This document shows, in pieces, positions 9,114-20,067 of a stretch of 64,000 nucleotides of DNA. Position 1 is the stretch's first letter. Each line of letters starts with the position of its first letter. The position numbers and the translations under genes were made by a program. The stretch comes from Virgibacillus subterraneus (GTDB taxonomy: Bacteria > Bacillota > Bacilli > Bacillales > Amphibacillaceae), in NCBI RefSeq assembly GCF_900110695.1, contig NZ_FOEH01000006.1, positions 1-64,000 of the forward strand. Direction: 5' to 3'. The notes beneath the pieces are model-generated. The model did no database searches, was not told the origin of the DNA, and saw nothing but the letters and a program-made list of their open reading frames with translations.

Positions 9114-9749
9114 ATGGATCAAAATAAAATTCCGCAGGCTACAGCAAGGAGGCTTCCATTATATTATAGATTTTTAAATAACTTGAATCACCAAGGGAAA
9201 AAGCGAGTATCTTCAAAAGAACTGAGTGAGGCGGTAAAAGTTGATTCCGCTACTATCAGAAGAGACTTTTCTTACTTTGGGGCATTGGGAAAAAAAGGGT
9301 ATGGCTACAACGTCGAATACCTGCTTGGGTTTTTCCGAAAGACATTGGACCAAGATGAGGTAACTGAAGTTGCATTAATTGGTGTAGGGAATCTTGGAAC
9401 TGCTTTTTTACATTATAATTTTATGAAAAATAACAATACAAAGATAGTGAAGGCTTTTGATACTAATGCAGAAAAAATTGGAACAGATATTGGAGGCGTA
9501 CCGATATTTCATATTAATGATTTAGAGGAGAAAATGACAGGAGTCAGTGTAGCAATCTTAACTGTACCGGCCAATGAAGCACAAAGCATTACAAACAGAC
9601 TTGTCGACTATGGCGTTTCCGGAATCCTTAACTTCACTCCAGCAAGAATTACGGTTCCTGAGAAAATCCGTGTTCATCATATTGATTTAGCAGTAGAATT
9701 GCAATCATTGGTTTACTTTTTGAAACATTATCCACTGGACTTAGATTAA
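9114..9749 (+). CDS. rex: Redox-sensing transcriptional repressor Rex
   Basis: Rex is a dimeric repressor that leaves DNA when the NADH/NAD+ ratio rises and controls fermentation and respiration genes. The N-terminal winged helix includes [22 protein letters not shown] in two parts. A Rossmann domain begins with the nucleotide loop [10 protein letters not shown]. The C-terminal helix [12 protein letters not shown] is the domain-swapped segment. Length is 211 residues, as in B. subtilis. A likely Rex site is in front of the operon. Confidence 0.95.
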   Translation: MDQNKIPQATARRLPLYYRFLNNLNHQGKKRVSSKELSEAVKVDSATIRRDFSYFGALGKKGYGYNVEYLLGFFRKTLDQDEVTEVALIGVGNLGTAFLHYNFMKNNNTKIVKAFDTNAEKIGTDIGGVPIFHINDLEEKMTGVSVAILTVPANEAQSITNRLVDYGVSGILNFTPARITVPEKIRVHHIDLAVELQSLVYFLKHYPLDLD

Positions 9750-9787
9750 ATTTCAAATAGCTAACTTCTGTTACTGGGGGTATTTGC

Positions 9788-11203
9788 ATGCGAAGAATAG
9801 ATTCTAAATGGCTTGTAGTAATGTCAGTATTGTTTGGGACATTCACCGTCATTTTAAATAATAGTATGCTAAACCCAACACTGCCTACCTTTATGAGACT
9901 ATTTGAAGTTGATGCTGTAGCGGTCAGTTGGATGCTGACAATTTTTATGGTGTCGATGGGAATGACAATGCCGTTGACAGGTTACTTAGGTGATCGTTTT
10001 GGGAAAAAGCGTATTTACATAATTGGGCTCATCATATTTATGATTGGCTCGATATCAGGGGCGGTATCGTCTGATTTAGGTATGGTAATTATTTCAAGAG
10101 CTATTCAGGGTACTGCTGGAGGCCTTATGATGCCAATAGCGATGGCACTTATCTTTAACGCATTTCCTAAAAATGAAAGAGGTCTCGCCGTTGGTATTTA
10201 TGGTGTTGCAGCAATGGTAGCACCTGCAATTGGACCAACCGTTGGCGGGGTTGTTATCGAGTTTTTTACTTGGCAGTTCCTTTTTCTATTTAATCTGCCA
10301 TTTGCTCTTTTAGGAATATTATTTTCTACTAAATATCTAGCCCCAACCGAAAAAAACCAGGATCTTAAATTTGACCTTCCTGGATTCCTGTTAATCTCAA
10401 GTGGGGTTGGCTCAATACTATATGCGCTGGGTCGAGGAGCTACATTAGAATTACTGTTCTCACCATTAAGCATCGGGTTAATATTAACTGGACTAATCCT
10501 TATTTTTATCTTTGTGAAGTATGAGAACAAACAAGAACAGCCATTGCTTGATTTATCTATTTTTAAAATACCAACATATACCGTTTCAATTGCTATAACG
10601 GCAACTGCATCAATCGGGCTATTTTCAGGAATATTCCTGTTGCCGCTGTTGATTCAGGAAGTTTATGGGTTAGGTGAAATACAGACAGGTTTATTATTTT
10701 TGCCTGCTGCCTTATTAAGTGGTGTGTTTATGACCTTGGGTGGAAGAATATTGGATAAAAAAGGCCCAAAACACGTGGTTCCAATTGGTCTTGTTATTCT
10801 TGGAGGATTCACACTGGCTCTTGGGTTTAACACATTGTCTACATCATTTTGGTTTATCCTGATTTTGAACTCTGCTCGAGGTGCAGGACTCGGTATGTGC
10901 AATATGCCTGCAACTACAGCCGGGATGAACACGATACCTGACCATCAGGTTGCACAAGGATCGGCAATGAATAATGTTATCCGACAAATATTTTCATCGT
11001 TTGGAATCGTCTTTTTCTCAATTTATTATGAGGTACGGCGGGCACAACTGTTTACTCAGAATATGGAAACCCAGCAGGCTACATTGCAGGCATTAAACGA
11101 GGCTTTCATGATTGCCGGTGTATTCATTTTATTGATGGTCCCAGTATCATTTGCCATGAAGGGAACTGAAGAACTGAATGAATTAAAAAGAAGTAACGCA
11201 TAG
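9788..11203 (+). CDS. MFS multidrug exporter, DHA2 (EmrB/QacA) family
   Basis: This 471-residue membrane protein is a proton-driven exporter with 14 predicted membrane segments, as in the DHA2 family. The MFS motif A is GYLGDRFGKKRIY after the second segment. Motif C is seen as VAPAIGPTVGG in the fifth segment. The start has a GGGGG tract 8-10 nt upstream. It stands alone after rex on the same strand and ends in a strong terminator that overlaps its stop codon. The substrate cannot be told. Confidence 0.88.
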   Translation: MRRIDSKWLVVMSVLFGTFTVILNNSMLNPTLPTFMRLFEVDAVAVSWMLTIFMVSMGMTMPLTGYLGDRFGKKRIYIIGLIIFMIGSISGAVSSDLGMVIISRAIQGTAGGLMMPIAMALIFNAFPKNERGLAVGIYGVAAMVAPAIGPTVGGVVIEFFTWQFLFLFNLPFALLGILFSTKYLAPTEKNQDLKFDLPGFLLISSGVGSILYALGRGATLELLFSPLSIGLILTGLILIFIFVKYENKQEQPLLDLSIFKIPTYTVSIAITATASIGLFSGIFLLPLLIQEVYGLGEIQTGLLFLPAALLSGVFMTLGGRILDKKGPKHVVPIGLVILGGFTLALGFNTLSTSFWFILILNSARGAGLGMCNMPATTAGMNTIPDHQVAQGSAMNNVIRQIFSSFGIVFFSIYYEVRRAQLFTQNMETQQATLQALNEAFMIAGVFILLMVPVSFAMKGTEELNELKRSNA

Positions 11204-11221
11204 CAGCGTTACTTCTTTTTA
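11185..11221 (+). terminator. Intrinsic terminator overlapping the MFS stop codon
   Basis: AAAAAGAAGTAACGC (11185-11199) pairs perfectly with GCGTTACTTCTTTTT (11206-11220). The last codons and the TAG stop form the left arm and loop. A two-hairpin repeat begins directly at the T-tract. Confidence 0.9.
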
Positions 11222-11310
11222 GCAAATAAGAAAGTATATCTACTTTCTTACTGCATAAGTGCAACTAAGTGTATTCGCCTAAGGGCTCGGCGAATGCCCA
11301 GTTTTCTAAT
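11222..11310. repeat. Two-hairpin interspersed repeat, copy a
   Basis: AAGAAAGTATATC faces CTTTCTTACTGCATAAG, and GTATTCGCC faces GGCGAATGCCC, followed by AGTTTTCTAA. Other copies lie near 37755, 40672, 46990, 57506 and 63411. It starts at the T-run of the MFS terminator. Confidence 0.8.
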
Positions 11311-11500
11311 CCTTTTTCTTTAATCTAAAATGGATGACGAGCATTCGAAATCCGACACCGAAATCAAGTGTTGCAATTATTGCAAGAATGATAGTAGAAA
11401 AGTTCCAAACGGATTCTCCGGTACTCTGTATTGCCATATACGTGAATAGTATCCCCATTATAAAATAAATGACAAACATAGCTTTTGGTGAGATCTTCAT
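11306..11500 (-). CDS. ydiK: Small membrane protein, YdiK-like (DUF4305)
   Basis: This 64-residue protein has two membrane segments (about MFVIYFIMGILFTYMA and FSTIILAIIATLDFGVGF) and a basic tail RLKKKD. It resembles B. subtilis YdiK in size, topology and place: next to a CPBP protease and near rex and groES. Its function is unknown. I chose ATG 11500 with GGAGG at 11512-11516 rather than the upstream TTG. The Shine-Dalgarno lies within the end of the preceding gene, so the two are translationally linked. Confidence 0.8.
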   Translation of the reverse strand: MKISPKAMFVIYFIMGILFTYMAIQSTGESVWNFSTIILAIIATLDFGVGFRMLVIHFRLKKKD

Positions 11501-11507
11501 ATCTGTA

Positions 11508-12221
11508 TTAGCCTCCAATTAAAATCATCTGCATCTGTTCAAGTTGCTTCTGCATTTTTTCAATATCTTCAGGATCCAATGAAAATTGTACAATTACAGA
11601 AATAGAATTAAGAGCCATGTGAACAATTATAGGCACGATAATGCGTTCTGTTTTTACATATAAAAAGGCAAAAACAAATCCCATCGATGCATATATCAGG
11701 ATGTGCTGTGGTTCTCCATGGATGACGCCAAAAATAAGCGCGGAGAGTAGGGCCGCAATAAAAAAGTTAGTACGGCTATATAACGCTCCAAAGATTATTT
11801 TACGAAAAATAAGTTCTTCTAATATGGGTGCAATTATTGCAGGGATAATCATAAATATTGGTGCAGCACGTGTAATATCCATAATCATCTCCGTATTTTG
11901 GGAACCTTGTTCAATATTAAAGACACTCGTTTCAATAGTCACCGCGATTGCTTGGGCAAAATAAGCCATAAAAACACCAACAAACGACCATAGAATAACG
12001 CCCCTGATTGATACGGCATTTCTGGACTGTGCCATTTTCATATCTGGTTTCATTAATACTAAAACGATAATCAGGGCAATGATAAAGCTGAATATTGTCC
12101 AATAGATAACAGCATCTTGCCGTCCTATTGGCAATGTTATAAGCAGGATTGGTACAAATAGTAATCCTGAAAATTGCATAATTAAATATGTTAAGATCAC
12201 ATACCAATAACGTTTTGTCAA
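11508..12221 (-). CDS. ydiL: CPBP-family intramembrane metalloprotease (YdiL-like)
   Basis: This polytopic membrane protein of 237 residues belongs to the Abi/CAAX-type protease family. The glutamates are in EELIFRK, the first histidine motif is FGVIHGE and the second is HMALNSI. These are the family's three catalytic blocks, all intact. The start appears to be TTG (12221) with AAGGGG about 10 nt upstream. It is followed by ydiK, with no gap wide enough for a separate promoter. Substrates are unknown. Confidence 0.88.
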   Translation of the reverse strand: MTKRYWYVILTYLIMQFSGLLFVPILLITLPIGRQDAVIYWTIFSFIIALIIVLVLMKPDMKMAQSRNAVSIRGVILWSFVGVFMAYFAQAIAVTIETSVFNIEQGSQNTEMIMDITRAAPIFMIIPAIIAPILEELIFRKIIFGALYSRTNFFIAALLSALIFGVIHGEPQHILIYASMGFVFAFLYVKTERIIVPIIVHMALNSISVIVQFSLDPEDIEKMQKQLEQMQMILIGG

Positions 12222-12572
12222 AATGTAACGACCCCTTTAGCATTCATAATTAATATAGTGTATGCTTTGGATAATTTCTCTATTAGAAAACTTGCTTATT
12301 GTTAAAGGAATTCTTATGAAAGCGTATTTTGCTTTCATAGCAGTTATATTTTCTTACTTTTCTTTAACAAAGCACTCTCCATTAAAGCTTGGCGAACACC
12401 AAGTCTTCTAAAAACTTTTTATGCTTAGGAGTGCAAGCCTTAATGGCTACTATCTTAACAGCTTAAAAAGAAAGACTCTATAAATATTTTATCATAATTT
12501 CAGTATGCGTTATAATAGAATGGTTTAGATGGACATACAAATATAAAACTGAAAAAATTTAAAAGAGAATAC
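12222..12572. other. Intergenic region between divergent ydiL and groES
   Basis: No gene is seen. Around 12303-12345 is an inverted relative of the repeat at 25490-25520 (AAGCAAAATACxCTTTCATAAG). At 12385-12415 is a piece of the two-hairpin repeat (AAGCTTGGCGAACACC followed by TTCTAA). Confidence 0.5.
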
Positions 12573-12601
12573 TTGCATTTTTTAGCTGATTTATTTATTA
12601 T
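12573..12601 (+). promoter_or_regulatory. SigmaA-type promoter of groESL
   Basis: TTGCAT (12573-12578), a 17-bp spacer, then TATTAT (12596-12601). The CIRCE operator begins 11 bp downstream, so transcription starts at or next to it. Confidence 0.7.
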
Positions 12602-12612
12602 AATAATTGGAA

Positions 12613-12639
12613 TTAGCACTCGCTATATTCGAGTGCTAA
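12613..12639. promoter_or_regulatory. CIRCE operator (HrcA site)
   Basis: TTAGCACTC, nine bases, then GAGTGCTAA: a perfect match to the CIRCE consensus. The heat-shock repressor HrcA binds here to control groESL. hrcA itself is not in the window. Confidence 0.97.
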
Positions 12640-12642
12640 TAA

Positions 12643-12966
<324 letters not shown>

Positions 12967-12971
12967 ATTAA

Positions 12972-14660
<1,689 letters not shown>

Positions 14661-14766
14661 TCCAAAAAATGAAAATGACCTGGGAGTTGAACTATACTTC
14701 CATTCCCTTGATATAAAAGGGTTTTGATGTTAGTGAAAGTATGACTTAACATTGTAAATATAATAA

Positions 14767-14812
14767 GAGGCTTTTCTTAAGTTAAATCTAACTTTTGAGA
14801 AGCCTCTTTTTT
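14767..14812 (+). terminator. Intrinsic terminator after groEL
   Basis: GAGGCTTTTC (14767-14776) pairs with GAGAAGCCTC (14797-14806) with one G-T pair. TTTTTT follows. Confidence 0.85.
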
Positions 14813-14836
14813 AATGTATAGGAAATTATAAATTTA

Positions 14837-15195
14837 AGTGTTGTGGATAATTGGACTTCCGAATCAGCGACGTCCAGCTCCGACGTACAGGACGTACTAG
14901 TGCCGGTGATGCCACAGGACGTGGCGTTCTCACCGGCCAGCGCCTAGCGCCTAGTGGACTTCCCTCCCCGTTTCTAAGAAAGAAATAAAGGATGTTCGAC
15001 TAAAACCACCACATCCTGTGGCAACGTCGAACTACCCCACGTCCTGTGGGGCAGCTTACGCTCTTCGTGTATCCTTTAACAGGGAACAGGAAGACCGGCT
15101 TAGACCGCCGCTTTGCGCGGAAACGTCGACCCACCCGCAGCGCTGAGCGCAGTCCATACTGCGCTGAACAGGCGCTCGCTTTTGTTCTCTCTCTT
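14837..15195. repeat. GC-rich mosaic repeat, long copy
   Basis: This non-coding, GC-rich stretch shares blocks with 39255-39445: GCGCCTAGTGGACTTCCCTC, GCTTACGCTCTTCGTGTATC, and a block ending GCGCTGAACAGGCGCT. The long copy also has four small palindromes built on ACAGGACGT or its complement (about 14895, 14910-14930, 15007-15020 and 15036-15052). The last includes CCCCACGTCCTGTGGGG. No gene is supported here. Confidence 0.75.
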
Positions 15196-15322
15196 GTTAG
15201 ATTTCTGTACAATTTTTGTGTTGAGAGTGACCAAGGCGATTTTTACGATAGTTCGTTTTACTTGCTGGCTTTGTGTATTATATAATGAGGTGTCAAAGAA
15301 GAAGGAAAGATGGGAAGTGCCT

Positions 15323-16819
15323 ATGACTAAAAAAAAGAATAGCGAATATAGAAAAAAGGGAAAAAAGCACAATAAATCTGAAAAACAGTACGTGGCACGT
15401 GGGAGTCGAACGGAAGGCGGCAAATCAAAAGGCAAGCATACGGCGAATAATGCGCGTCAGCGTAGCCAGAAAAACGCAACCGCAGAGGTAACCTGCTCAG
15501 GTCTGACCAATGATGGAAAAGGCATTGTTCAGTGGAAAGGGAAGCAATTGGAAGTAGCGCATCTAATGCCTGGTGAGACGGCTGAGGTGAACATTTCTAA
15601 GAAAGGGCGTTTTTTCGATACAGAGCTGAAGCGGGTGATTAAACCTTCAGAAGACCGTGCCAATTTATCGCGCTCATCTTATTACGAGGGCGTGGGGTGC
15701 CACATTCAGCACATGAATGAGCATGCCCAAAAGCGTTTCAAACAGAAAATTATAGATGAACTAATGAAGCCTTTCGGAAAACCAGAGCCAATCATAACCA
15801 TGGAGCTTCCGTTTTACTACCGTAACAAAAATGTTATGACATTCGGTTTGAATAAAAAAAGGCAGATTATATGTGGGCTATACGCTGAAAATACTCATCA
15901 GATAATACCAATGGAAAGGTCCATCATCCATGATCAAAAAGCGGATGAGATTATTCAAACCATCAAGGGGATGATGAAGTCCTTTAAAATGCAGCCTTAC
16001 AACGAAGACACTGGGCAGGGATTTTTGCGACACGTATTGGTGAGGGTCGGAAAGAAAAGCGGTGAGATCATGGTAGTGCTGGTAGCTGCTTCACCTATGT
16101 TCAAGGGCAGTAATAATTTTGTGAAAGCACTAAGAAAAGAGCATCCAGAAATTACGACTATCCTGCTGAACGTCAATAACCGGGACACCAGTATGGTTCT
16201 GGGCAAGCAAGAAAAAGTACTGTTTGGCAAGGGTACCATAACAGATACACTCTGCGGACTGAAGTTCGATATCTCGGCGAAATCCTTCTATCAGATTAAT
16301 CCGGTCCAGACGGAAAAGTTGTATGCAAAGGCAATTGACATGGCAGAGCTGACTGGAAAGGAAACTGTGGTGGATGCGTATTGCGGCATCGGCACTATTG
16401 GTCTGATTGCCAGTAAGAAAGCCGGAAAGGTCATTGGTGTGGAGTTGAATAATGATGCGGTTCGTGATGCTATCCATAATTCAAAGCGCAACGGTGTGAA
16501 AAACGCCCGATTCTATCAGGGCGATGCCGGGGAGTTCATGGTGAAGATGGCAGCACGTGGTGAGAAAGCTGATGTGGTGATAATGGATCCGCCACGAAGC
16601 GGGAGTGACGAAGCGTTCTTATCCAGCATGGTGAAGCTGCAGCCGAAGCGGGTAGTGTATGTGTCTTGTAACCCGGTGACTCAGGCACGGGATTTGAAGT
16701 ACTTGGAGAAGAACGGCTATGCGGTTGAAGGTATTCAGCCGGTGGATATGTTTCCGCAGACGGCGCATGTCGAAGCGGTCGCAAAATTAGTACTAAAAGA
16801 AGAAGCAGGTAACCGATAA
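15323..16819 (+). CDS. rlmCD: 23S rRNA (uracil-C5)-methyltransferase, RlmCD/RumA type
   Basis: This SAM-dependent enzyme methylates uridines in 23S rRNA at C5. The N-terminal 60 residues are basic and low-complexity. A TRAM domain follows (about 55-110), then the methyltransferase domain with DAYCGIGTIGL (SAM motif I), VIMDPPRSG, and the catalytic region VYVSCNPVTQARDL with its Cys. The open frame extends upstream through the GC-rich repeat, but ATG 15323 with GGGAAG just before is preferred, giving 498 residues. Its third-position GC is clearly higher than in neighbouring genes, hinting at transfer. The symbol follows the B. subtilis homologue. Confidence 0.87.
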   Translation: MTKKKNSEYRKKGKKHNKSEKQYVARGSRTEGGKSKGKHTANNARQRSQKNATAEVTCSGLTNDGKGIVQWKGKQLEVAHLMPGETAEVNISKKGRFFDTELKRVIKPSEDRANLSRSSYYEGVGCHIQHMNEHAQKRFKQKIIDELMKPFGKPEPIITMELPFYYRNKNVMTFGLNKKRQIICGLYAENTHQIIPMERSIIHDQKADEIIQTIKGMMKSFKMQPYNEDTGQGFLRHVLVRVGKKSGEIMVVLVAASPMFKGSNNFVKALRKEHPEITTILLNVNNRDTSMVLGKQEKVLFGKGTITDTLCGLKFDISAKSFYQINPVQTEKLYAKAIDMAELTGKETVVDAYCGIGTIGLIASKKAGKVIGVELNNDAVRDAIHNSKRNGVKNARFYQGDAGEFMVKMAARGEKADVVIMDPPRSGSDEAFLSSMVKLQPKRVVYVSCNPVTQARDLKYLEKNGYAVEGIQPVDMFPQTAHVEAVAKLVLKEEAGNR

Positions 16820-17013
16820 CTTTATTGAAATGTTAGAAAAGAGGGTCTGCTGGTTCCCCCTTACAGATTTTCACGCTATCGCTTTTATGTGAGGGACGAA
16901 AATGAGGTAGATGCGGAGTGTCACATGAACAAAGGGTTTATGTGGCACTTCAAGTATCTGGAACAAGCTACACGAAATTATTTTGAAAAATAAAAAAATA
17001 TTTGCGTTAATCA
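16820..17013. other. Short gap with a possible gene remnant
   Basis: A frame from about 16830 to 16992 reads without stops and ends HFKYLEQATRNYFEK, but it has no convincing start codon or ribosome site. It may be the tail of a lost gene. Nothing else is seen. Confidence 0.3.
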
Positions 17014-17042
17014 TTGATTTAAGTATTTGAACGGGGTATAAT
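17014..17042 (+). promoter_or_regulatory. SigmaA-type promoter of topB
   Basis: TTGATT (17014-17019), 17-bp spacer, TATAAT (17037-17042), about 95 bp before the topB start. Confidence 0.75.
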
Positions 17043-17137
17043 TAATGGAAACATATGTTCGTGAAAGAAGGGTTTCAAGGGGTGAATACCAATCATATCT
17101 CATAGTACTATTAAGTTCATTGAAGGGAGGAGAGACC

Positions 17138-19273
17138 ATGACGAAAGTGGTCATCTTAGCGGAAAAACCCTCTCAGGCAAAAGCATATGCAGAGGCCTTT
17201 ACGATTTTGGAAAAAACGAAAACTTACATTCAATTAAAGCCAGATGATACATTCCCAAATGGTGCGACAATCACGTGGGGAGTCGGCCATCTGGTTGAAT
17301 TAAATGAACCCCATGATTATAAGCCCGAGTGGAAGAAGTGGAAGCTTGATCAACTGCCGATTGTTCCAGAGAGGTTCCATGAGAAGGTCTCTAAAGGAAA
17401 GTGGGAGCAGTTTCGAGCGGTCAAGAGGTTATTCCTGCAGGCGGATGTGCTTGTGAATGCGGCAGATGTCGATCGGGAAGGGTCGAATATTTTTTACAGT
17501 ATTCTTCGCTTAACGGGTGTAAAAGGAATGCCTATTCGACGTTTGTGGATTAATTCTCTCGAGAGAGATGAAGTACGTAAAGGATTTAAGAATTTACAAA
17601 ACAACGAAAGGGATTTGCGGTTGTTTGATGAAGCGAAAGCCCGTCAAATCAGTGATTGGATGGTTGGAATCAATGCTAGTCGCTTGTTTACTTTGCTTTT
17701 GCAGAAAAAAGGTTTCCCAAGCTATTTATCGATTGGACGCGTCCAGTCTCCTACAGTTTATTTAATCTATCAAAGGCACAAGCAAATTGAAAACTTTAAA
17801 TCCGAACCCTTTTACCAGATTGAGGGGTCTTTTCAATCGGAGGCAGGTATATATCAAGGGTTGGCTGAGATTAAGGAAAAGGATAAGACAAAGGTGCAGG
17901 CACTTTTGGATGAGTATGGGCTCAAAGAAGAGGTGGATTTAATAGGGATTGTCCAAAATACAGACAAAAAGACAAAACATCAAAAGTCACCTAAACTGCA
18001 TTCGCTTTCCACCCTGCAAAGTGTTGCCAACAGACGTTGGAAATATACACCGTCGCAAGTCCTCAAGACGTTGCAAAAACTCTATGAAAAGCGCCTTGTC
18101 ACCTATCCACGAACAGACTGTAACTTTATAACCGAACATGAATTTGCTTATTTAGTGGATAACTTGAATTCGTATCAGGAAGTGTTGAACATTTCGTTCA
18201 AACCTGCGTCCCTAAAACCCAATAAACGGTATGTAAACAGTAGCAAGGTTCAGGAACACTATGCGGTCATTCCGACAAAATCAGTCCCCTCTCAAAAAAA
18301 GCTGACTGGACTAAGCTATGAAGAACTTAATATTTATCATGAAGTTCTGGCCACGACCCTCGCGATGTTCCATGCGGACTACGTGTATGAAGAGACTACG
18401 ATTTTTACAAATGTTTATGACTTACCCTTTAAATCTACAGGCAAAAGAGAAGTGAAAAGCGGCTGGAAAGAGCTATTTCCAAAGTCGTCTAAAGCAAAAC
18501 AGGAGAAGGAAGCAAATCTTCCGTATGTCCAAAATGGTGAGCAGGTAGGCGCACGACTTCATATTAAGGAAAGTATGACGAAGCCGCCGAAGCCGTACAC
18601 AGAAGGTCAACTGATCAATATGATGAAAACCTGCGGAAAGCTCATGGATGATGAGGAAGATGTGGAAATTTTAAAGGAAGTTGAAGGTTTGGGAACAGAA
18701 GCCACTCGTTCAAGTATTATTGAAACGATTAAGGCACAGAAATATATTGAAGTGAAAAGAAACAACGTGTCTATCACAGATAAAGGAATTATGCTTTGTG
18801 AAGCGATTGAAGGAACGCTATTATCAAGCCCCTCTATGACCGCGAAATGGGAATCATACTTAAAGAAAATCGGCAGCGGTGAAGGATCGAAACAAGTATT
18901 TATTAAACAGACAAGCCAATTTATTGAAACATTAATTCAAGAAATCCCCGACTCGATTCAAAAGGTTAACGTTCGAAGCACCGGAGAGAAAAGCAAATGG
19001 AATGATCCTATCGCCAAATGTCCTTCCTGTCCTACAGGATCTATTATGGATCGATACAAATTTTATGGATGTTCCGCTTACAAAGAAGGGTGCAAAGTAA
19101 CTTTTCCGAAAAAGTTAGCCGGAAAAACGTTAACGAAGAATATGATTAAAACGTTGTGTGAGATGAAGCGGACGAAAGTTCTAAAAGGATTTAAGGGAAA
19201 GAAAACGTTTAGTACAGCTTTAACACTAGATGAAGATTATAAGATTAAATTTGAATTTGCAAAGAATGCTTGA
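17138..19273 (+). CDS. topB: DNA topoisomerase III (type IA)
   Basis: This type IA topoisomerase relaxes and decatenates DNA through a transient 5'-phosphotyrosine. The TOPRIM domain starts MTKVVILAEKPSQA and contains NAADVDREGSNIFY. The catalytic tyrosine is Y323 in LVTYPRTDCNF. The C-terminus has a short zinc-ribbon-like piece (CPSCPTGS, then C and C about 20 residues on). ATG 17138 follows GGGAGGAG and gives 711 residues. The longer frame from 17045 lacks a good ribosome site. A lone topB among gene debris is common in integrated elements, but no integrase is seen. Confidence 0.93.
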   Translation: MTKVVILAEKPSQAKAYAEAFTILEKTKTYIQLKPDDTFPNGATITWGVGHLVELNEPHDYKPEWKKWKLDQLPIVPERFHEKVSKGKWEQFRAVKRLFLQADVLVNAADVDREGSNIFYSILRLTGVKGMPIRRLWINSLERDEVRKGFKNLQNNERDLRLFDEAKARQISDWMVGINASRLFTLLLQKKGFPSYLSIGRVQSPTVYLIYQRHKQIENFKSEPFYQIEGSFQSEAGIYQGLAEIKEKDKTKVQALLDEYGLKEEVDLIGIVQNTDKKTKHQKSPKLHSLSTLQSVANRRWKYTPSQVLKTLQKLYEKRLVTYPRTDCNFITEHEFAYLVDNLNSYQEVLNISFKPASLKPNKRYVNSSKVQEHYAVIPTKSVPSQKKLTGLSYEELNIYHEVLATTLAMFHADYVYEETTIFTNVYDLPFKSTGKREVKSGWKELFPKSSKAKQEKEANLPYVQNGEQVGARLHIKESMTKPPKPYTEGQLINMMKTCGKLMDDEEDVEILKEVEGLGTEATRSSIIETIKAQKYIEVKRNNVSITDKGIMLCEAIEGTLLSSPSMTAKWESYLKKIGSGEGSKQVFIKQTSQFIETLIQEIPDSIQKVNVRSTGEKSKWNDPIAKCPSCPTGSIMDRYKFYGCSAYKEGCKVTFPKKLAGKTLTKNMIKTLCEMKRTKVLKGFKGKKTFSTALTLDEDYKIKFEFAKNA

Positions 19274-19941
19274 AGAAAGAATTTTCCTGCCATCCACTGT
19301 AGAGCTTATACAGCGAGGACATGGGATTTGTATCTGGTTACGCCCTTAAATTCTTGATGTGGAAGGATCTGTTAGTAAGGTGATAGTGGTAGCTTAACTG
19401 AATTAGAACAAGCAGTATTCAAAACGTTGATCGAAGTCCCAATAGATGAGGAAAATATTGAACTATTATTCCTAGCTTCAGTATTGTTAAGTGATTCGGA
19501 TAATGAACAATTATCTTGCATTTCAAAAAATAACGTGGAACTTGTTCATAAATGTGACTGATATGGATATTCTAACATAATAGATATAGTCCGCTACTTT
19601 GACTTTTACGAAATTGAAGTCGAATGGTTATATTCTTGGATCGAGCAAGATGGTCGGTTCATATTGACATGCTTTTCATATTACTGGCGCACTTCCTCCT
19701 GGTAGAAGAAAGGATGCAGTTCCACTTGATTGATACTCGGTAATATTAAATCATTTAAGTGATACAGTTGTAATCAGGCTCTTCTGTATATTAATCGCAA
19801 AGGAATTTTCCAGAAGAAATAGAATATATTCTTATAAAGAGTTTACATTAAAACAGAAAGGAGTTAAGGAACTATACCTGAGTCTTGTATTAATAAACAG
19901 AAGGTTAATTCGCTTAACTCCACAATTTCTTGAATTTAATA
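19274..19941. other. Degraded coding DNA downstream of topB
   Basis: No intact gene. A frame at 19379-19561 reads LTELEQAVFKTLIEVPIDEE and onward for about 60 codons without a start. A second piece near 19600-19665 reads FYEIEVEWLYSWIEQDGRF in another frame. The pieces look like remains of one or two genes broken by frameshifts. I do not recognise the family. Confidence 0.45.
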
Positions 19942-20016
19942 TTACCCATTTCTACCTTTATCAAATGTTTCATGGATTATTTCTATAACATCTTCTTTAT
20001 CATTATTTTTAATCAT
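19942..20016 (-). CDS. Possible 24-residue small protein
   Basis: An ATG at 20016 begins MIKNNDKEDVIEIIHETF and stops after 24 codons. AAAGGATG lies about 8 nt upstream, an acceptable ribosome site. It is divergent from the helix-turn-helix gene at 20068, with about 50 bp between. It is acidic and predicted helical. It may be a real small peptide, or the truncated start of a larger lost gene, since the debris lies just beyond. No family is recognised. Confidence 0.3.
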   Translation of the reverse strand: MIKNNDKEDVIEIIHETFDKGRNG

Positions 20017-20067
20017 TTTTTATCATCCTTTCAACTATACATTGTCCCAAAGTGAGGTGATTTATAC

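Noticed and set aside
15113-15322. N-terminal extension of the rRNA methyltransferase
   Set aside because: It is a translation of the GC-rich repeat and leader; the family N-terminus starts after ATG 15323.
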